In this document: one piece after another, positions 12,501-27,500 of the stretch
Position numbering within the stretch: the stretch's first letter is position 1
Layout: every line of letters starts with the position of its first letter
DNA from: Pomphorhynchus laevis
Lineage: Eukaryota; Acanthocephala; Palaeacanthocephala; Echinorhynchida; Pomphorhynchidae
NCBI GenBank assembly: GCA_012934845.2
Contig: WNNJ02003431.1
Coordinates: 186,001 to 250,000, forward strand
Direction of reading: 5' to 3'
Length of the DNA stretch: 64,000 nt
Notes under the pieces: model-generated
Told to the model about the DNA's origin: nothing
The model's input: only the letters and a program-made list of their open reading frames with translations
Database searches by the model: none
Program-made: the position numbers and the translations under genes

Positions 12501-15500
12501 TGACTCTAGCAGCCGTGTGCAGAATCCTTTGTAAATAGTTAAATTGTTATGCTGGACAGTTTACGAGAAGACCTAAGCAATATTCTAGACGAGGCATGAA
12601 AAGGCTGGAGATTAAAATAGCTGTCGATTTGACGTCGAGGTTTCTACGGACACTTCGGATGTCACGGAGGATGAGGGAGCATGAACTGATCTTGCTACGA
12701 ATGAAAGGCAGAAACGAGAGATTATTGTCAAAAGGGACACCGAGGATTGTCATGATAGTCACTTCTGGTAGACGGAAATTGTATATGCATACTCGAAAAT
12801 CGAGGGTGTAAGAGTGGCGCGGTGTTATCCACATCATGTTAGATTTCTCGTTGTTTAAAAACATACGGATTGAACAAAGATATGCGTGAATAGCAGAGAG
12901 GCAAGACGATGCATTGGAAGCGAGGTTGGATGCAGATGTGAGTGTGCATGATGCATAGATTACTATATCGTCAGCGTACTGAATAACTTAAAAGCCGAAA
13001 GGGACCACGATGGAAGATAAATCACCAAGAAGAAGGGTGAAAAGAAGCGGCCCTAGAACGGATCCTTGTGGTACACCGCAGCTGAGAGGAACCGGCGCAG
13101 AAGAGTTGGAGTTGGAGACTACGTGATAAGAGCGATTTGAGAGGTAGGATTTGAACCAAGAAATGACATGAGACGAGAAGCAGTAACGTTGTCTGAGACA
13201 TTAGAGAAGTATAGTGTGATCAACTACATCAAAGGCGGAGGATAAATCAAGTGAAATTACAAGGCTTACTAGATGTTTGTCAAGAGCAAGAAGTAGATCA
13301 TTGGAGAGTTTTGTGCATACGGTCATAGTAGAATGTTGTGGTCGATATGGTGATTGAAAAGGTGGAAACAGAATTTGATGATATGTAGTTGCTTACCTGT
13401 CTGAGGATGAGACGCTCGAAAAGTTTTGAGATGGTCGGAAGGTTTGATATTGGTCTATAGGAGGAGGCGGAACTTGGATCAAGATGATGCTTCTTTAATA
13501 ATGGGCGAACTATGGCATGTTTGAACGACGAAGGGTAGTGTGATAAATGGATAGACATGTTGAAGACCCTTGTTAGATAAGGGCTGATGGTGTCACTTAG
13601 TAACTTTAGAATGTATGTTGGAACAGGATCGAGAGGAGAGGTTGAATTGGGTAATCGTGCTAGGGCATTAGATACGCTTTCGATAGATAAAAGTGAAAAG
13701 TGAAACAGTTCAGTATGATATGGGGCAAGGTAGGTAGAAACTAGAAGATAATGGTACGTGGATTTAGGTCAAAGTTCGAGCTATTTTGCGTTGCAAATGA
13801 GATGCGAATTCGTTAGAAGAGATAGAGATAGATGTGACGGATTTGTTTCTACCCAAAAGGTTATGAATGGATTTCCACGCGTATTGATTATTGTCACGCA
13901 AAGATGTTTTGCTTTGCCAGTATGAGGAGCATTTTGAGTTCAAAAGATATCGGTATTTGCGTCGAAATTCGAGGTATTCTGAGTAAGATGAGTTTAATAG
14001 CTCGGTGATATTACGACGACGGAATCTTGAGTGCATTCGGTGAAGGTGTCGTAAGGAGCGCTTGGCTCTTCGGCAATCGCTATCGAACCAGGGCGCTCCT
14101 GACTGACGGCGAGGCGTACATTGTTTGAACGGCAAAATCATATCGAGTATGCCAATAAGTTCAGTGCTGTACATGTGTGTTAAGTCGTCAAGTGAAGTGT
14201 TAGTAAAGGCGGCAAAAATTAGGAGTGGGGACGAGAGAAGGTTTATACACAAGTTATTTAGATCAAGTTGTTTCCATGGACAATATATATGGAGATGAGT
14301 AGGGTGTGGAGGATCATTGGTTTTAATTTTAATGGTGAGAAGGTAATGGTCGGATAGGCCCACATCTTTCACAGAAACGGTGCTGCAAGTAGACGATGAT
14401 TGAACAAAGATGCAATCAATGGTGCCACCTTGGATATGAGTGGATTCAGTAGGGATATATCTGAAGCCAAAGTCTGATAATGTCTTGAGTAGGTGTGACG
14501 AGTGAGCGCATGATGGTCTGTCAAGTCGAATGTTGAGGTCACCAAGAATAATGACGGGAGATGATGTAATGCTTAGGTTAGAGAGCATATCAAAGAGTTC
14601 GTCAAAGAATGTAAAACATGACGCAATGAGCCTGGTCGATAGATAAGGGCGAAACAAATTTGTCTACTGAAGTGTATAGCGTTAAAGCACATCAGCTCGA
14701 ATGACGTAGGGGCAACTGGAAAGTTTAGAACATGCAACGATATAGCGGGAAAAGAAAAGGAAAGTAGACCACCATGGTTGATTCTTCCTGGATCACCATG
14801 TCGAGCACGTTCAGCAACGTTTAGGTTAAGCGATACGAGTCTTCGAATGGATATGTCGTTTGTGGAATGCCAAGATTCGGTTAGGCAGAGAAGTGAAAGT
14901 GAGTTATTTTGGAAGACTTCGAGTGAGTTCAAGTTTGTGGAGTAAGGAACGAATGTTGATGAGACCGATGTTAAGTGAGTAATTAGAAGGAGAATTTAGG
15001 GAGGATGATTTTGAGTTAAATGGCGCGAAACAACCCAAGGAAGAGGAGGGAGAATCAGACAATTTTCGCCTCGTTGTTGTTTACGATTTATCATGATGTC
15101 ATATGGAGGGTGGTGATATATTTGCTTGAATTTCGGCGGAGATTAAATGATTTTTTTTGCAAACGAATAACTCGGTTATTGCGAATTATAAATTTATGCG
15201 AAGAATCCGCCAAACGTTTTTCGTGTAATTGTTTCCTGAGTAATTTTAGTGCTTTCACCTCAGGTGGTGAGAGATCCGGGCTTACATAAGCGTTGTGAAA
15301 TCGAGTCGATTCTCTCAGTTTGTAGGCATTATTCAGAATTGACGTGGTGGTTGCTTTATCAGATGTAACAAGTATCCACGGGGGAATATCTTGACGTTTT
15401 TAAGGGAGTCGGCGTAAATACAAACGACATGTGGATGCACAAGACACGTTAAACGATGCGATAAGATCCGATACTAAAGCAAGTTCGTCTGATGACTTAG

Positions 15501-18500
15501 GTAGTCCACGTATTATTACGTTTGATGAGGGCCGTTGTTGCCTATCACATGCTTTAATTATTGTTAGGGGAGATGTTGATTGACCATCGAATTGAGATGT
15601 TGCGAGTACTGAGCGAGTCACTTCTTTGCGGATAATAGATACGAAAGTTTGACGAGGTATTGAGGACTCTGGATTAAAAGTTGGCACGGAAGGCGAAGAA
15701 GTGAGATTGAGAGATTCTATTCCTGTTTGCAAATCATTAATAGAGGAATTGGCGCTCGCTAACGACTGTTTTAAGTCGGATAATAACTTAGCAGAACATA
15801 ACCCACACAGAAAATCTCGTGTGAAAAATTCCCTGGAAACTTGGCATGGCACTTTTACGGAATAATATATCGGACAATCCAACGCGGTACACTTTAAATC
15901 TAGTGAAACAAACTCCCCTTGTGTGATAATAGGTGACAAGGATGGTAATACACAGTTTGGAATCTGTATAGCGCTAGCAGCAAGAGAAGGATTGAATTGC
16001 AACACAGAATCTCCAAGACGAGTTGTTAAGATGTCGTTGTAGAGTAATGTGGAATTTTCACTATTTAGAGGTAGATGGCTTTCTACAGATCGTGATCGGT
16101 TTATTTCTTTAGAATTACCGTTTTCACAGTTTTGAGCATAGCAGTCCACGCAAGTACGACCAGCTTTAGCACAGATGCAACTTCGACATATTGAGTTTTT
16201 ACTGTTACAGGAACAGCAACGTGAAGAAGTAGACATTACTCGGTTGGATGTTCTTGAAATAGTTTTGCTTGCATTCGTTTGCTCCATCTGTCGCGGTTCA
16301 GTATGCAAATATTAAGTATGCAATTCTTTGTATGCTATTTATTGTATTCACTTTAGATTTCAAACTTTGTAAGGTGAATAATAATAATCTGAGAATTGTA
16401 TGTTATTTGTTTCAAACTTTATTTTATTTTAAAACTTTATTGAACAAACAAATAAGCTAACTGAGTCTACGTATTTTATATTGCAAATTAAAAATAATGC
16501 AAAATAAAAGTTAAAAAATAAAAAATTAATTAATAATAAACAATTGTTATAAGATTTTATATAATTTATATCAAGATGAATTATAAACTAAAATTAAAAA
16601 TAAAAATCAATTTTTATGAATTGACTAATAAATAACAGACGTTGTATCAGAATAAGAATTAGAGGTCATCAGGAGGAACTGCTATGCTATCAGGTTTCGG
16701 CCCCTAACTCCTCTACCCAACATAGCAGCGGGGCCAAATACATGCCATTGATGTATTTCCTCTGATAAAACTATCCAGTATCTTATTCTAATAAAAAGTA
16801 TATTATTGATTATCCATTCATAAAAAAGTCCCCCCCCCTGATTTTAAATTTATTCTTTATATTATTGTGTTGATTTATAAACTTTACTATTTTCTGCTTG
16901 ATGTTATTTTTATAGTAACCTAGTTTAAAATATGTATCTATTAAATTATTTTAATGACTTTGAAGAAAGCCAATATTATTACATATTGTTGTTTACATAT
17001 TATTATTTATATAAAATAAATTATTTTAAAATATATTTGTCATAAAAACTGTTTGTCGATTACAATTTTAATAAATTATAATAGGAAAATCAAGCAATAA
17101 TGTGCCAATGAGAAAATAACGCAATTGAAGTTTCTGTTCAAAATCAACGCATGAATTTATTTGTATTTATCAGCTAGGATATTTTTAAAGCTTATTTAAG
17201 CATATAGATATCAATACATAATATAATATTATATATCTTATATATTACATAAAATATCTTATTCAATGATATTGTCCGTTTTTAACAACATCGCAATTTT
17301 GACTTTAATATCAGTTAATGATTTATTCAATTATGCTGACGCTTTATGTAATACAACGTAGATTTATGCTGTAGAAGTGTGTGTGGGTAGGCAATCATCC
17401 TAGCCGCAACATTCACTCATAAATCAGCGGTATATAGATAAAGTAATTTTTTATATCCGTCAGAGCCAAATATTTTAAAAAAAGGAAGGAAATAATCTCA
17501 AAACATTGTTTTAGAAATAAAATTAGTTTAGCTTTAAAAATGTAAATCTTAAGTGTAAAATTTAATCTAAATATATGCAAAATATAAATTAAAGTGAATA
17601 AAACATCTGATTACTTTAAAATAGAGAACAAACAAATTACTTCTTTAATTTTCTGGTATTCAGTTTAGTTTCAATAATAACAATACGAATAATCGTTTTC
17701 AGAGAATGGATGCCTTATCATAAGAGCTTGTCTTATCATAAGAGCTTTCATATAAAATAAATCATACATTAAATAATAGTTTGTTAAACCAAAATATTTT
17801 GTATAATAAATAGTATTTGCAAAATAAATGAATCGTTATAACGAATTGATTTAAGTGTATAATAATTAAAGTTTTTAAAATATTGACTTACTATACCACA
17901 AACGGATTACCTCTTCATCATGTATTCTACCAATTTATTGTAATTTCCACCTATTTGAAGTTTCTCCATGAATTGGTTAACTTCTTTATTGCTTTGCCTA
18001 TTCGTAAAAATATATTTCGAATTACAATTAAATGCGCACGACTTTAAAGTTTCGAATCAAATTTACTGTATAATTATAAACATTTTATGAAAGAATTAAT
18101 TTATTTTTAAAATTAACTGTCGCTATATTCTTTAAACAACATTTAAACGTCGAGTTAGATCTCTGATATTAACAATTTAGGTCATCTTTTCATTTTAATT
18201 CATTTTTAATATTACAGATTTTTATTAAAACAAAAGTTACCGTTCTTTTTTAATATTTTTTTAAATAAGCATAATTTGTTATACATTTGATACAATCTTC
18301 GGTTCCCTCAAATGGGCCTTTGTGCAATCAATTATGATCTTGTCATTATTCTGTGATTGGATGAGTGCTGGTAGGAAAATACCCCACAGGCATGCCACAG
18401 CGAGAACGGGGCGATCTTAGACAAACAGAAGAGGATCGAGCAATTGCAAAGAAATTTTTTTATAAAAGCCAAAATTTCGGAATATTGCTGTCTTGAGCGC

Positions 18501-21500
18501 TGCGCCTTAATCGCAGCTAGTGATTTCAGAAATAGTATCATCTCGTCGCCCATACCACCCGACGTGGAGAAGACGAGAGGCACGAATCTGCTCCGTTCAA
18601 GACTCACAATGCGTTCACTGTATTTCGCCTTTTTTCTTGCTTCATTGCTGGCAAACACGGATGCGGGGACACCACAAGCATACGATTGAGCGTGAATATT
18701 AAAGATGGTGACGTCTAGAAACGTCCGCTCAAATCGATTGCTCTGAAGTCCGGAACATACAATGTCCAAACGTGCACCTCTGTCGCGCGTAGTCGTCTGA
18801 GCTTCGAAATCAAATTCAGCTGGGACATCAGTGAGCTAAGGTTCAACCCCAACACCATGACAAATTGTTGTAAGCTCCTGCGCGAGCAAGTCCCGAACGA
18901 TATTGTGCCGGATTGATGGCAACCCTCCTCGTTTGCAGGAAAGGGCATGGCTGATATTAACGCTATCTCCGCAAGCGCAGACGTTCTTACTCAATTCGGT
19001 GGGCGTCCAACCGTACCGGGCGCAGAGTGCATCTATAAATTCATTGCGAATTAGGTGGAAGCGTTCCCTCCTTACTGGTAGGGCGCTTAACCACGAGGAG
19101 GCGCTATCTCTGGAGGCATGAGAGATGATTTGGGTTGTGACCAGATCGAGTCTAGCCGCGCTTGGCTGTAATCTATCGATACGCAATTTGCGTCGTTTTA
19201 CACAACCCATATTCATAACGCGGTCTTGTAGTAAGCGCAAAGTGTTTCCAGTTTCTCCGGTTTCATATGTATCACAAATTTTCGAAGAACAACCGAATTC
19301 CAGGTTTGCAGAGAACCTTGGGTCACATATGCCAAGACCACTATCGCTTATCGGAGAAGTTAAGATCACCATCCAGTCTTCGTCTACTCTTCGTCCGATG
19401 ACTGCTGGAACGAACTTTTCGTTGATAGATTTGTACAGACAGTCTGTGTGGGAAGGGCTGCATTCCACTGAGTGCATGAAATGCGTCCACTTGAACTGCA
19501 ATGAACGAACCAATCCGGTGTAAGCAACGTGTGGATCTATTTCTCCGACGCGTGTCAGACGATTAATAAGATTAGACCAGCGTTCTACTTCTAATTCCGT
19601 GCAGTAGCATTCGTACTGTGTGGTGCCGATGGGGACACCAAGAATGTTAATACCACATGTGGACAGTTCGACATCAGCGGATAAAAGAGATATGTCAACT
19701 CTACTGTTTCTTCTTGCTAGCAATTTGGTTTTAGAAGCGTTTACGTGATAACCGTACTTAGAACCAAGCTCTAAGAGAATAGACCACACTTTCCTAAAGT
19801 CTTCGAATTTCCCGACAAAATTACCATCATCTGCGTACCATCTCTGTGTAACACCAGGAACCTGTTGACGTATGTTTTCAATTAAAGGGATAGAAGCCAT
19901 TGAGAAGCCGGCCATCGCAAGTGGATCTCATTGTGTGAAGCTTCGTGCGAATATATACTATTACCCCAAGGGTAAGCTGAACCGATGATGCATATAGATT
20001 ACTAAGCACAGTCGACAAAGCAGGTGATATATATCTCATATTGGTCAGTGCGGCTTTTCAATTAATCACGTTAAAAGCGTTTGACGCATCAACATCAAGG
20101 ACACAATAATCTGGGTTGGCTTCGAAACATTTGCGCAAGGAATGTGTAGCGTATTCGATCCCGCTCCTCTGCAAGGCTGCTTATTCCTCTAATCCTGCAA
20201 CGTCTTGCAAATCTACCCGGATTAATCTCAATATCATCTTTGATACGATGCGCCTTGCAACATCACAAACGCCAATCGGTCGGACACCACCAGTCTTTTT
20301 TTCAAGAGCCACTAACCTGCTGGTGGTAAACGCCTCAAGACATATAAGACGAATAGGCTCGGATGCTAATTTTACAGCAAATTTGGCAAGGGCTTTGGTC
20401 AAGGTCTTTGAGTGTTCTCCGAATCCTGTCAGCATTGTCACCACATTGACGCGTCGAGACAAGAAGGGCCAGCTGAACCTTTTGTTATTTTGCTTGGTCT
20501 GATTATTGAATCCTCATCAATAATTGCAAATCTAGTGTGATGATGCCGACATCAGCGGGGCATTGGCTTATTTAGTAGTATCTCTCTTGCTGGCTGGATC
20601 ACCTCAGGATGGAGAGACATTAAAATTTCCTTGACTGGTACGCCGTCAATTGAGGAGTCATGTTTGAGTGTACCGGCAAAAACATCTTATTCCAGAACAG
20701 CTGTTGCAGCACGTAACTTACCCTTGGTCATGAGTTTGCGGTATAGTTTTAACCAGTCCTGCTGTCCAGACTAAACACTACGATTAAGTTGCTCTTGCAA
20801 ATAGCTAGCCTCGTCAAAAAGTTCAGAGAACTTTGCATGATTCCAAAGAGCAAGTCGCCGTTCCAGGGCTCTTCGTATTTCTGATATCCTGCTCGAGTTG
20901 AAAGATTGCAGAACGAATTGCGAAAATACCACAGCGGTTTTAACGCATTTCGGATGTCTCGATCTTCCTGCACCACGGACCTGTAAAATGTTGCGATTAT
21001 TTCAACAATGGTGTTGCTGGCTGAACATCGAGGAAGTACGACGATATGAGGTCTCCATTGTATGCCTGATTGATAGTAAATAGACGCACCATTAACTGGG
21101 AAACAGTTATTGGAAACACAATTAACTGGGAAAGTCTCATCGTGCGTGACAAATCCGACAGGCTGATTCCTTGCCAGGTAGTCCGGAGTCCTGTAAAAAC
21201 AGTAGGACAGGACGCGACCGAATTCGGATCATTGATTATCGAGGAAGAATATACGATGGTGGTTCTACGAGTGCAGCGAGGGGCGGTACATGTTGTACAT
21301 AGATAGTCCGCTTTTGCACATCTGCAGCCCTTGCACTTAGCGTTGTGACCGTTGCAGGCACAGCATTTGATAGTGGAAGAAGGCTTGTTACGTGGCATAA
21401 TGCAACTGTAAGTACTTCAATTGTGGTGTTTCGTAATACTCTGGTAATTTCGGTTGTATTGTTCGATGTAATTTGCTTGAACACAAATTTTTGTATGTGT

Positions 21501-24500
21501 ATTTATCTCTCAAACTTCTTTAGGTCAGTTGTGTGTTTAAGCTTCAGTGCTTTGATTGTATTTATTTTAGATTTATATTTATTAGTTATCAAACTTTTTT
21601 TAAGTTACCGTTCTTTATAAAAATATAATATTATGGAAAATTAGCATATCAACATGTATTTTCTTAAAACTTCAGAAATCGAGCAGGATACCGGGTTTCA
21701 GTTCAACACTATCTGGATTATCGTCGTAATACAAAAAATTGAAATATTTGAAACAATAAAGGAAACAGATTTGTTTAATTTTAGAATAATAAAATTAAAG
21801 ATATAATAAAATACTTTGTTTGAACCATGAATACAATAACTTATCTTGATCTACATTTTGATTTTGCTAGCCCATTCAATGAATGGACTGCCTAAATAAT
21901 CTGCATACAAATGAATGGGCTGCCTAAATCATTCGCTATTAATCAAGCATTTAATATCAATCAAGTATTTAATATTTAATATCAATCAAACATTTGTTTC
22001 GATTGTTGGTAATTTGATTTTACAAGATGAAATATTAAAGATAAAAAATTTTAAATTCAAAAAATACGAGTATTATTAATTTAAAAAATATATAAATTAA
22101 TAGATTTATTATTAAAATTCAAATAATACTTTTAATTGTTCAAGTAAAGCATTTTATTCCAAAACAAGGAATAAAATAAACAGTTCATTAGAAATATAGT
22201 CATGGTGCTCTTGCCTACACAGCAAAACAAGCTACGTTTTTTTTTAAACGTAGCTTGTTTCAAAAGAAATTATTTCCCAAATTAAGTTTAATACCAAAAA
22301 ATAGTTTATACAGAAATGAAATTAATAATAGAAATTAAAAAAATATTCATTAATAAGCTCAAACTAGTTTTATACAAATAATGCTTTTTATACAATTTTA
22401 TTGTACTTTACTATTTACCAAATTGTTTTATTTACGTTTTATATACATTATCAATTAATATAAATAAAGAAAGATTGATATTAATAATTAATTAAATTAT
22501 TAATAAATTTTATTATTTATATAAAATAGAAATGAAATATCACATTTGATTTTTACATTAAAAATTTTATCTACAATTTTAATGTATTATATCAATTCGT
22601 TAATTCTTTATCAAAGTTATGATTAATCGAAAATAAAAAAATCAAATTCATTTACAATGAAATAATTATTCTAACCAGCAGGTTGTGTTAACTTCGTCAA
22701 ATCCAATGTGCACGTATGGCTTCAACATATCATTTTGATAAAATTCTTTAAATATAGCATGTAAGCGATTCCAAGTTAGAACATTGGATGGATCTAACCC
22801 TTCAAATACACTATCACCAAACTCGCATTTAGTCAGTACCTCCTTTCCCCAAGATTTGGTATGACCTAAAAGATGACAATGACGGATAAAAACAAAATGA
22901 TTTTATTATTTAAGTAAATATTATTTTAAATAAAAGCAAACAAAAATCTCAATAATTCGAAAAAAACTGTAGGATGTCGAATTTGAAATGAAGACGAACA
23001 TAATAAAATACATATAAGTTATCAATCATAAAAGTCCAATTGCTCAAAAACTCACCTGGGTTATCTAATTCGAAAATAACATTTATACCGAGTGAATTAG
23101 CATAATCCTTGACATCTTCTATATCACTTGGGTAATAGACAGACTCAACTGGATCAAATGAATGCTAAAAGATTTAAACTGATTTGCTATCAGGTTCTAT
23201 GAAATACCTGTTCTGATATATATGGCATTGAAAATCCACGATACGGAAAAGATTGATCATCAACTATATGCCAATGAAAAACGTTCATCTTATTTATTGA
23301 CATAGCATTCTATATGTTGTAAATAAAATAACGAAATTAGTTGCGTAACGAGTAAAACATCATTTGTTATCAGTGAAATCTACAATTTACGTAAAAACAT
23401 CTACAATTTACGCAAACCAAGTTTATATTTGTCGATATTTTTAGTCAAAATGTAATCACTTACAGAATTAAATAAGCATTCGTTATTACTCTCATTCTTA
23501 ATTTAAACGAACCAATAATTAAAATTGCACCTTAATTGAAATCTATAATTAAAATCATTAATTCCGTGTACAAAACACTAGCTTTAAACATTTGATATTT
23601 GAAATATAAGAGGATTCATAAAGCGAACTGATGTGAAAGATATAGAGTTGTATCAGAATCGGAAAGAACGATCATATAAAATTTTAATTTCAATGGTTTT
23701 TACAAATAGTAGCATCAGCGTTGAATGACCATCATCAACAGACAAATTGATTACTTATAATGTCATCAAACGATTTAATGGCGTGCTTTAACAAGCTGAT
23801 TGACTAACATATTAAATCACAAATATTTAAATATAAACTTTATGAAAATTAATATGAATATTACAAATTCAATTCAATTCAAGATACTTTATTTATCAAA
23901 AACACCAAATAGCGGATATCTTCGCTATTTGTAACACTTTCATTGTACAAATTGATAACAATATAGAGAAAATAAGTAGCCAAAATAAATAGTAGTTTGA
24001 TATTTGGAACGCGAACTACTTTGAAGATCCAAAATTTATTTTCCACACGAATTTATGTAATCAAAAGCCCGGTAGAGAAAGCTATTTTTTAGATGTTCTG
24101 TCCTACAACAAGCTGTTGCCCACTTACGATTTGATCGTAGATCAGCTGAGTATAAATGATTATTGGTGTGACATAAATAAGACTGTTCTGTAAGCGTTTG
24201 AAGAATGTTCGAGTTTGCCTTTTTCTTGGAAATATTGACTAGAATTGCATCAAATATAGGCAACTCACATCCACATATTGATTGAGCTTTACTGTGAATT
24301 CTCACAAGCATACTATGCTCATTTTGGGACAATGTGCAAAAAGTTGGATAACCGTACGTAAGGATCGAGAATATGCATGAATTGTAAAATAGAACTAATT
24401 GATCCTGGCAAGCTCCTAATCGTTTTAATTCACGAAGAAAAAACATACGAGTTGCGCTTGTTTTCTTGACGTTACGAATATGCTTTCTCCAAGATAGGTT

Positions 24501-27500
24501 AGATTGAAATGTTAAACCTAAGATTTTCAATTCAGTTACTCTAGTCAGATCAAAATTAGGAAGTTCGTCTACAAGGACTTTAACGAAAATAAAATTATTT
24601 TAGACTTGGCCATATTGAGACATAGGCAGTTTATATTACACCATTTGAGTAGATTTTCCACTTCGATTTCTACGACTTTGTTAGAATAATATTGAGAGCT
24701 TGCAATAGTAATGATCGTCAGATCATCTGCATACTTAATATATAAAGAACTAGAGCAGCTAGCTGAAAAATCGCTCATAAATATACTAAAAAGTAGTGAT
24801 GAGATAACACTGCCTTTTGGCACACCGCAGCTGTTTTTTCTCCATGAAGATTTTAAACCTAAATACTTAACACATTGTTGTCTATCATACAGGTATGTTG
24901 ACGAAAACCTTATCTGCCAGTTTAGAAAACCGCAACTTTTTAACTTTTTTAACAGTAGAGGAAATCTAACAGAGTCAAATGCTTTACTAATATCAGCTTG
25001 AATTAATTGAACGATTGGGTATTTTCCTGAATCTAGATGATTTAGACAAAATTGATGAATACTAAGCAAAGCGTCACTTGTACTTTTGCCAGGCCGGAAG
25101 GCATATTGGTGATTGTCAATAGCTTGAAGAAATATATCAGTAATTCTCCTTTTGAAAATAATTTCAAGCAACTTTGAAAGTGCAGGAATGAGCGTTATAG
25201 GTCTAAAGCTATGTCCTGATATATTCATGGAACCTTTTGTAACAAGAACAACTTCTGACAATTTTAAGCATTTTGCGGTAACTCCATTTTTAAACATAAT
25301 ATTAAAGAAGCGCGATAACGGTTCTGCAATAGACTCACTTAAAAACTTTAAAACCCACGTAGGCGGTCCTGAACCGCAAGCTTTTGATGACGACATTTTT
25401 AATAGGGTTTGACATACTTCATTAGCAGATGTTAAGTCGTTATCATTTAAGGATATTGACGGTAAAGGAATTGTGTATGGCAGTTCATTATTTAAAGGGC
25501 ACAATGACTCAGTTATAACGTCTAATGTTATCATCTAGACTAGTCAGATATTATCAATATTAATTATATTAATACCAATAAGCGCGAAAATAAATAAACT
25601 AATAATAATTAATAAAAAAAATAAAATAAACTTTATTAATATTAAATTCATAAATTAATTAAAATGTCAGTACGTTTCTTGTCACGTCTAGAGAATCTAT
25701 AAGCTTATTCTATATTAGCGCACTTCAACTGCAATGCGCTAAAGTATTATGTAGAATATGCATTAATATGCCTGAAATTATAAAGTGTTTGATTTATATA
25801 TTTCAAATATATTTAATCCACAGTTATAATTTTACGATTAAAAGAGAATATATGTTCGAATTGCTTGGTAATTATGGGATAACGTTTATTACCAATAATA
25901 AAATGATTATTTAAAAATAATTATTTGACGTAAAAATACGAACCAAAATAACATACCAAGTGTAATTTGATGATTTCAACAGGTAGAAAATGTCTTGAAG
26001 TATCCAACATCAGTCCCCTGTGTTTAAATCTTGGGCGATCATTAATTTTCCCAGTAAAGAAGAAGTTCTAAAGATTATACATTAGATTATTAAATATATT
26101 AAATAGAAATTGCAACACCTTGTCCGCGTATGTGATGAGCTGGCTGAATGTTTCAAGTGCATATAAAAGTCCATTGAATTGTTTAGAGCGTATAAAAACG
26201 GGGCCATTATGGGGTATAGAAATTGTGTCTTAAGAAGAAAATCAGTTACAAAATGATATAAAAGTCAACAGATTAGATAACTGAGTCTACGTATTTTATG
26301 AACAGATAAATATATAATTGTATAAGATTTTATTCAAGGCAAAATTTAAAATTGAAATTTAAAAAAAGTCAATTTTTATCCATTGACTAATAAATAACAG
26401 ATGATGTATCAGAATAAGGATTATAGGTCATTAATAGGAACTGCTATGCTATTAAGTTTCGGATACTATTCCTTGACCCGACATAGCAGCGAGGCCAACA
26501 CGGGCCAACGACGTATTTCCTCTAATGAAATTTAATTATATAGTTATCTTATCTAATCCAAAGCATATTGTTTATTATCCATTCGTAAAAAAGTTCCCCT
26601 TATGATTTTAAATTTATTTTTAATATTATTGTGTTGATTTATATATTTTACTAGTTTCTGTTTAATGGCATTTTTATAGTAACCCAGTTTAAAATATGCA
26701 TCTATTAAATTATTTAAATGATTTTGAAGAAAACCAATATCGTTACATATTGTTGCAATTCTTAAAATTTCATTATTTAATGTATTATATTTTATATTAT
26801 ATGGTATGCATGAATGCTCATGCAAAAATATGTTTCTTGTAAATTTAAATATGTCATGTTTATCAATTTCTTTATTATTAGAGTTGAATACACATATATC
26901 ATCAATATATCGGAACATATATTTTATATCTAATATTAAAAGATAAAAAATAATAATTATAAATCAAAATTTAATAATTAATTATTAAATAATTATAAAT
27001 AATAAATAATTGTTATAAGATTTTATTGCAACTTATGTCAAGTTAAAATGAAAAATGGAAATTAAAAATAAAAGTCAATTTTTATGAATTGACTAATAAA
27101 TAATAGACGATGTATCAGAATAAAGATTAGAGGTCATCAGTAGGAACTGCTATGTTATTAAATTTCGGCCCCTATTCCTTTACCCGACATAGCAGCGCCA
27201 TTTATTAATATTTATAATATTAATAAATATTATTAATATTTTAATAATATTTTGTTGATTTATAATTCTTTATTATAATAAATAGAAAAAACAAGGCGAA
27301 CTTCTCGTAGACTATAAATTCGAAATAGACGGTAATAATTAAAATGTTACATTGACAATTAATTGTTGGTCATATGAACTTGATCATCCCATTTTAACGG
27401 TTAGAGTTAGACTAAATGCTGTGCATGTATCAATAGAAGATAAATTTATTATGCTTCTCAGCATTACAGAGAAGATATGCTTCTATGCATTTCACGATGA

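Larger units (their letters stand above)
12160..16308 (-). mobile_element. CR1/L2-like LINE, near full length
   Basis: Reading minus, ORF1 spans 16308-15400. An AP endonuclease follows (14932-13764) with [27 protein letters not shown] and GLSDH. The linker [10 protein letters not shown] comes next, then the RT with [12 protein letters not shown] and [19 protein letters not shown] (about 13558-13298) and the palm and thumb down to 12547. A C-terminal region ends in RAFTIAAPR near 12230. Several frame breaks separate the parts, so it is dead. The clade is inferred from the PLLKKxxLDPS...YRPISNL style; Daphne/Crack or Rex1 are alternatives. It lies in hexosaminidase intron 7, sense to the gene. 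Confidence 0.85.
18330..21400 (-). mobile_element. R2/NeSL-like LINE with REL endonuclease, in intron 6
   Basis: Reading minus, a Cys-rich N-terminal module spans 21398-21270. RT follows with [19 protein letters not shown] (about 20280) and YADDGNFVG (about 19830). The Cys/His knuckle CACGDS...HALSC and RHNIVRD come next (about 18990-18890), then RLDIVCSG...FLDVTIFN (about 18800-18690), the PD-(D/E)xK-like endonuclease core. A C-terminal tail ends at 18332. There are several frame breaks and in-frame stops, for example just before the endonuclease core, so it is dead. The order RT, knuckle, endonuclease is that of R2/NeSL-type LINEs. Confidence 0.8.

Noticed and set aside
16640-16760. Hammerhead ribozyme in the Penelope-like tail
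   Set aside because: GAAAC and CTGATGA are present on the element's strand, but only about 22 nt lie between them, too few for stems III and I; kept only as a conserved stem.
18444-18702. Plus-strand frames opposite the R2-like LINE
   Set aside because: Shadows of the minus-strand LINE ORF; no motifs of their own.
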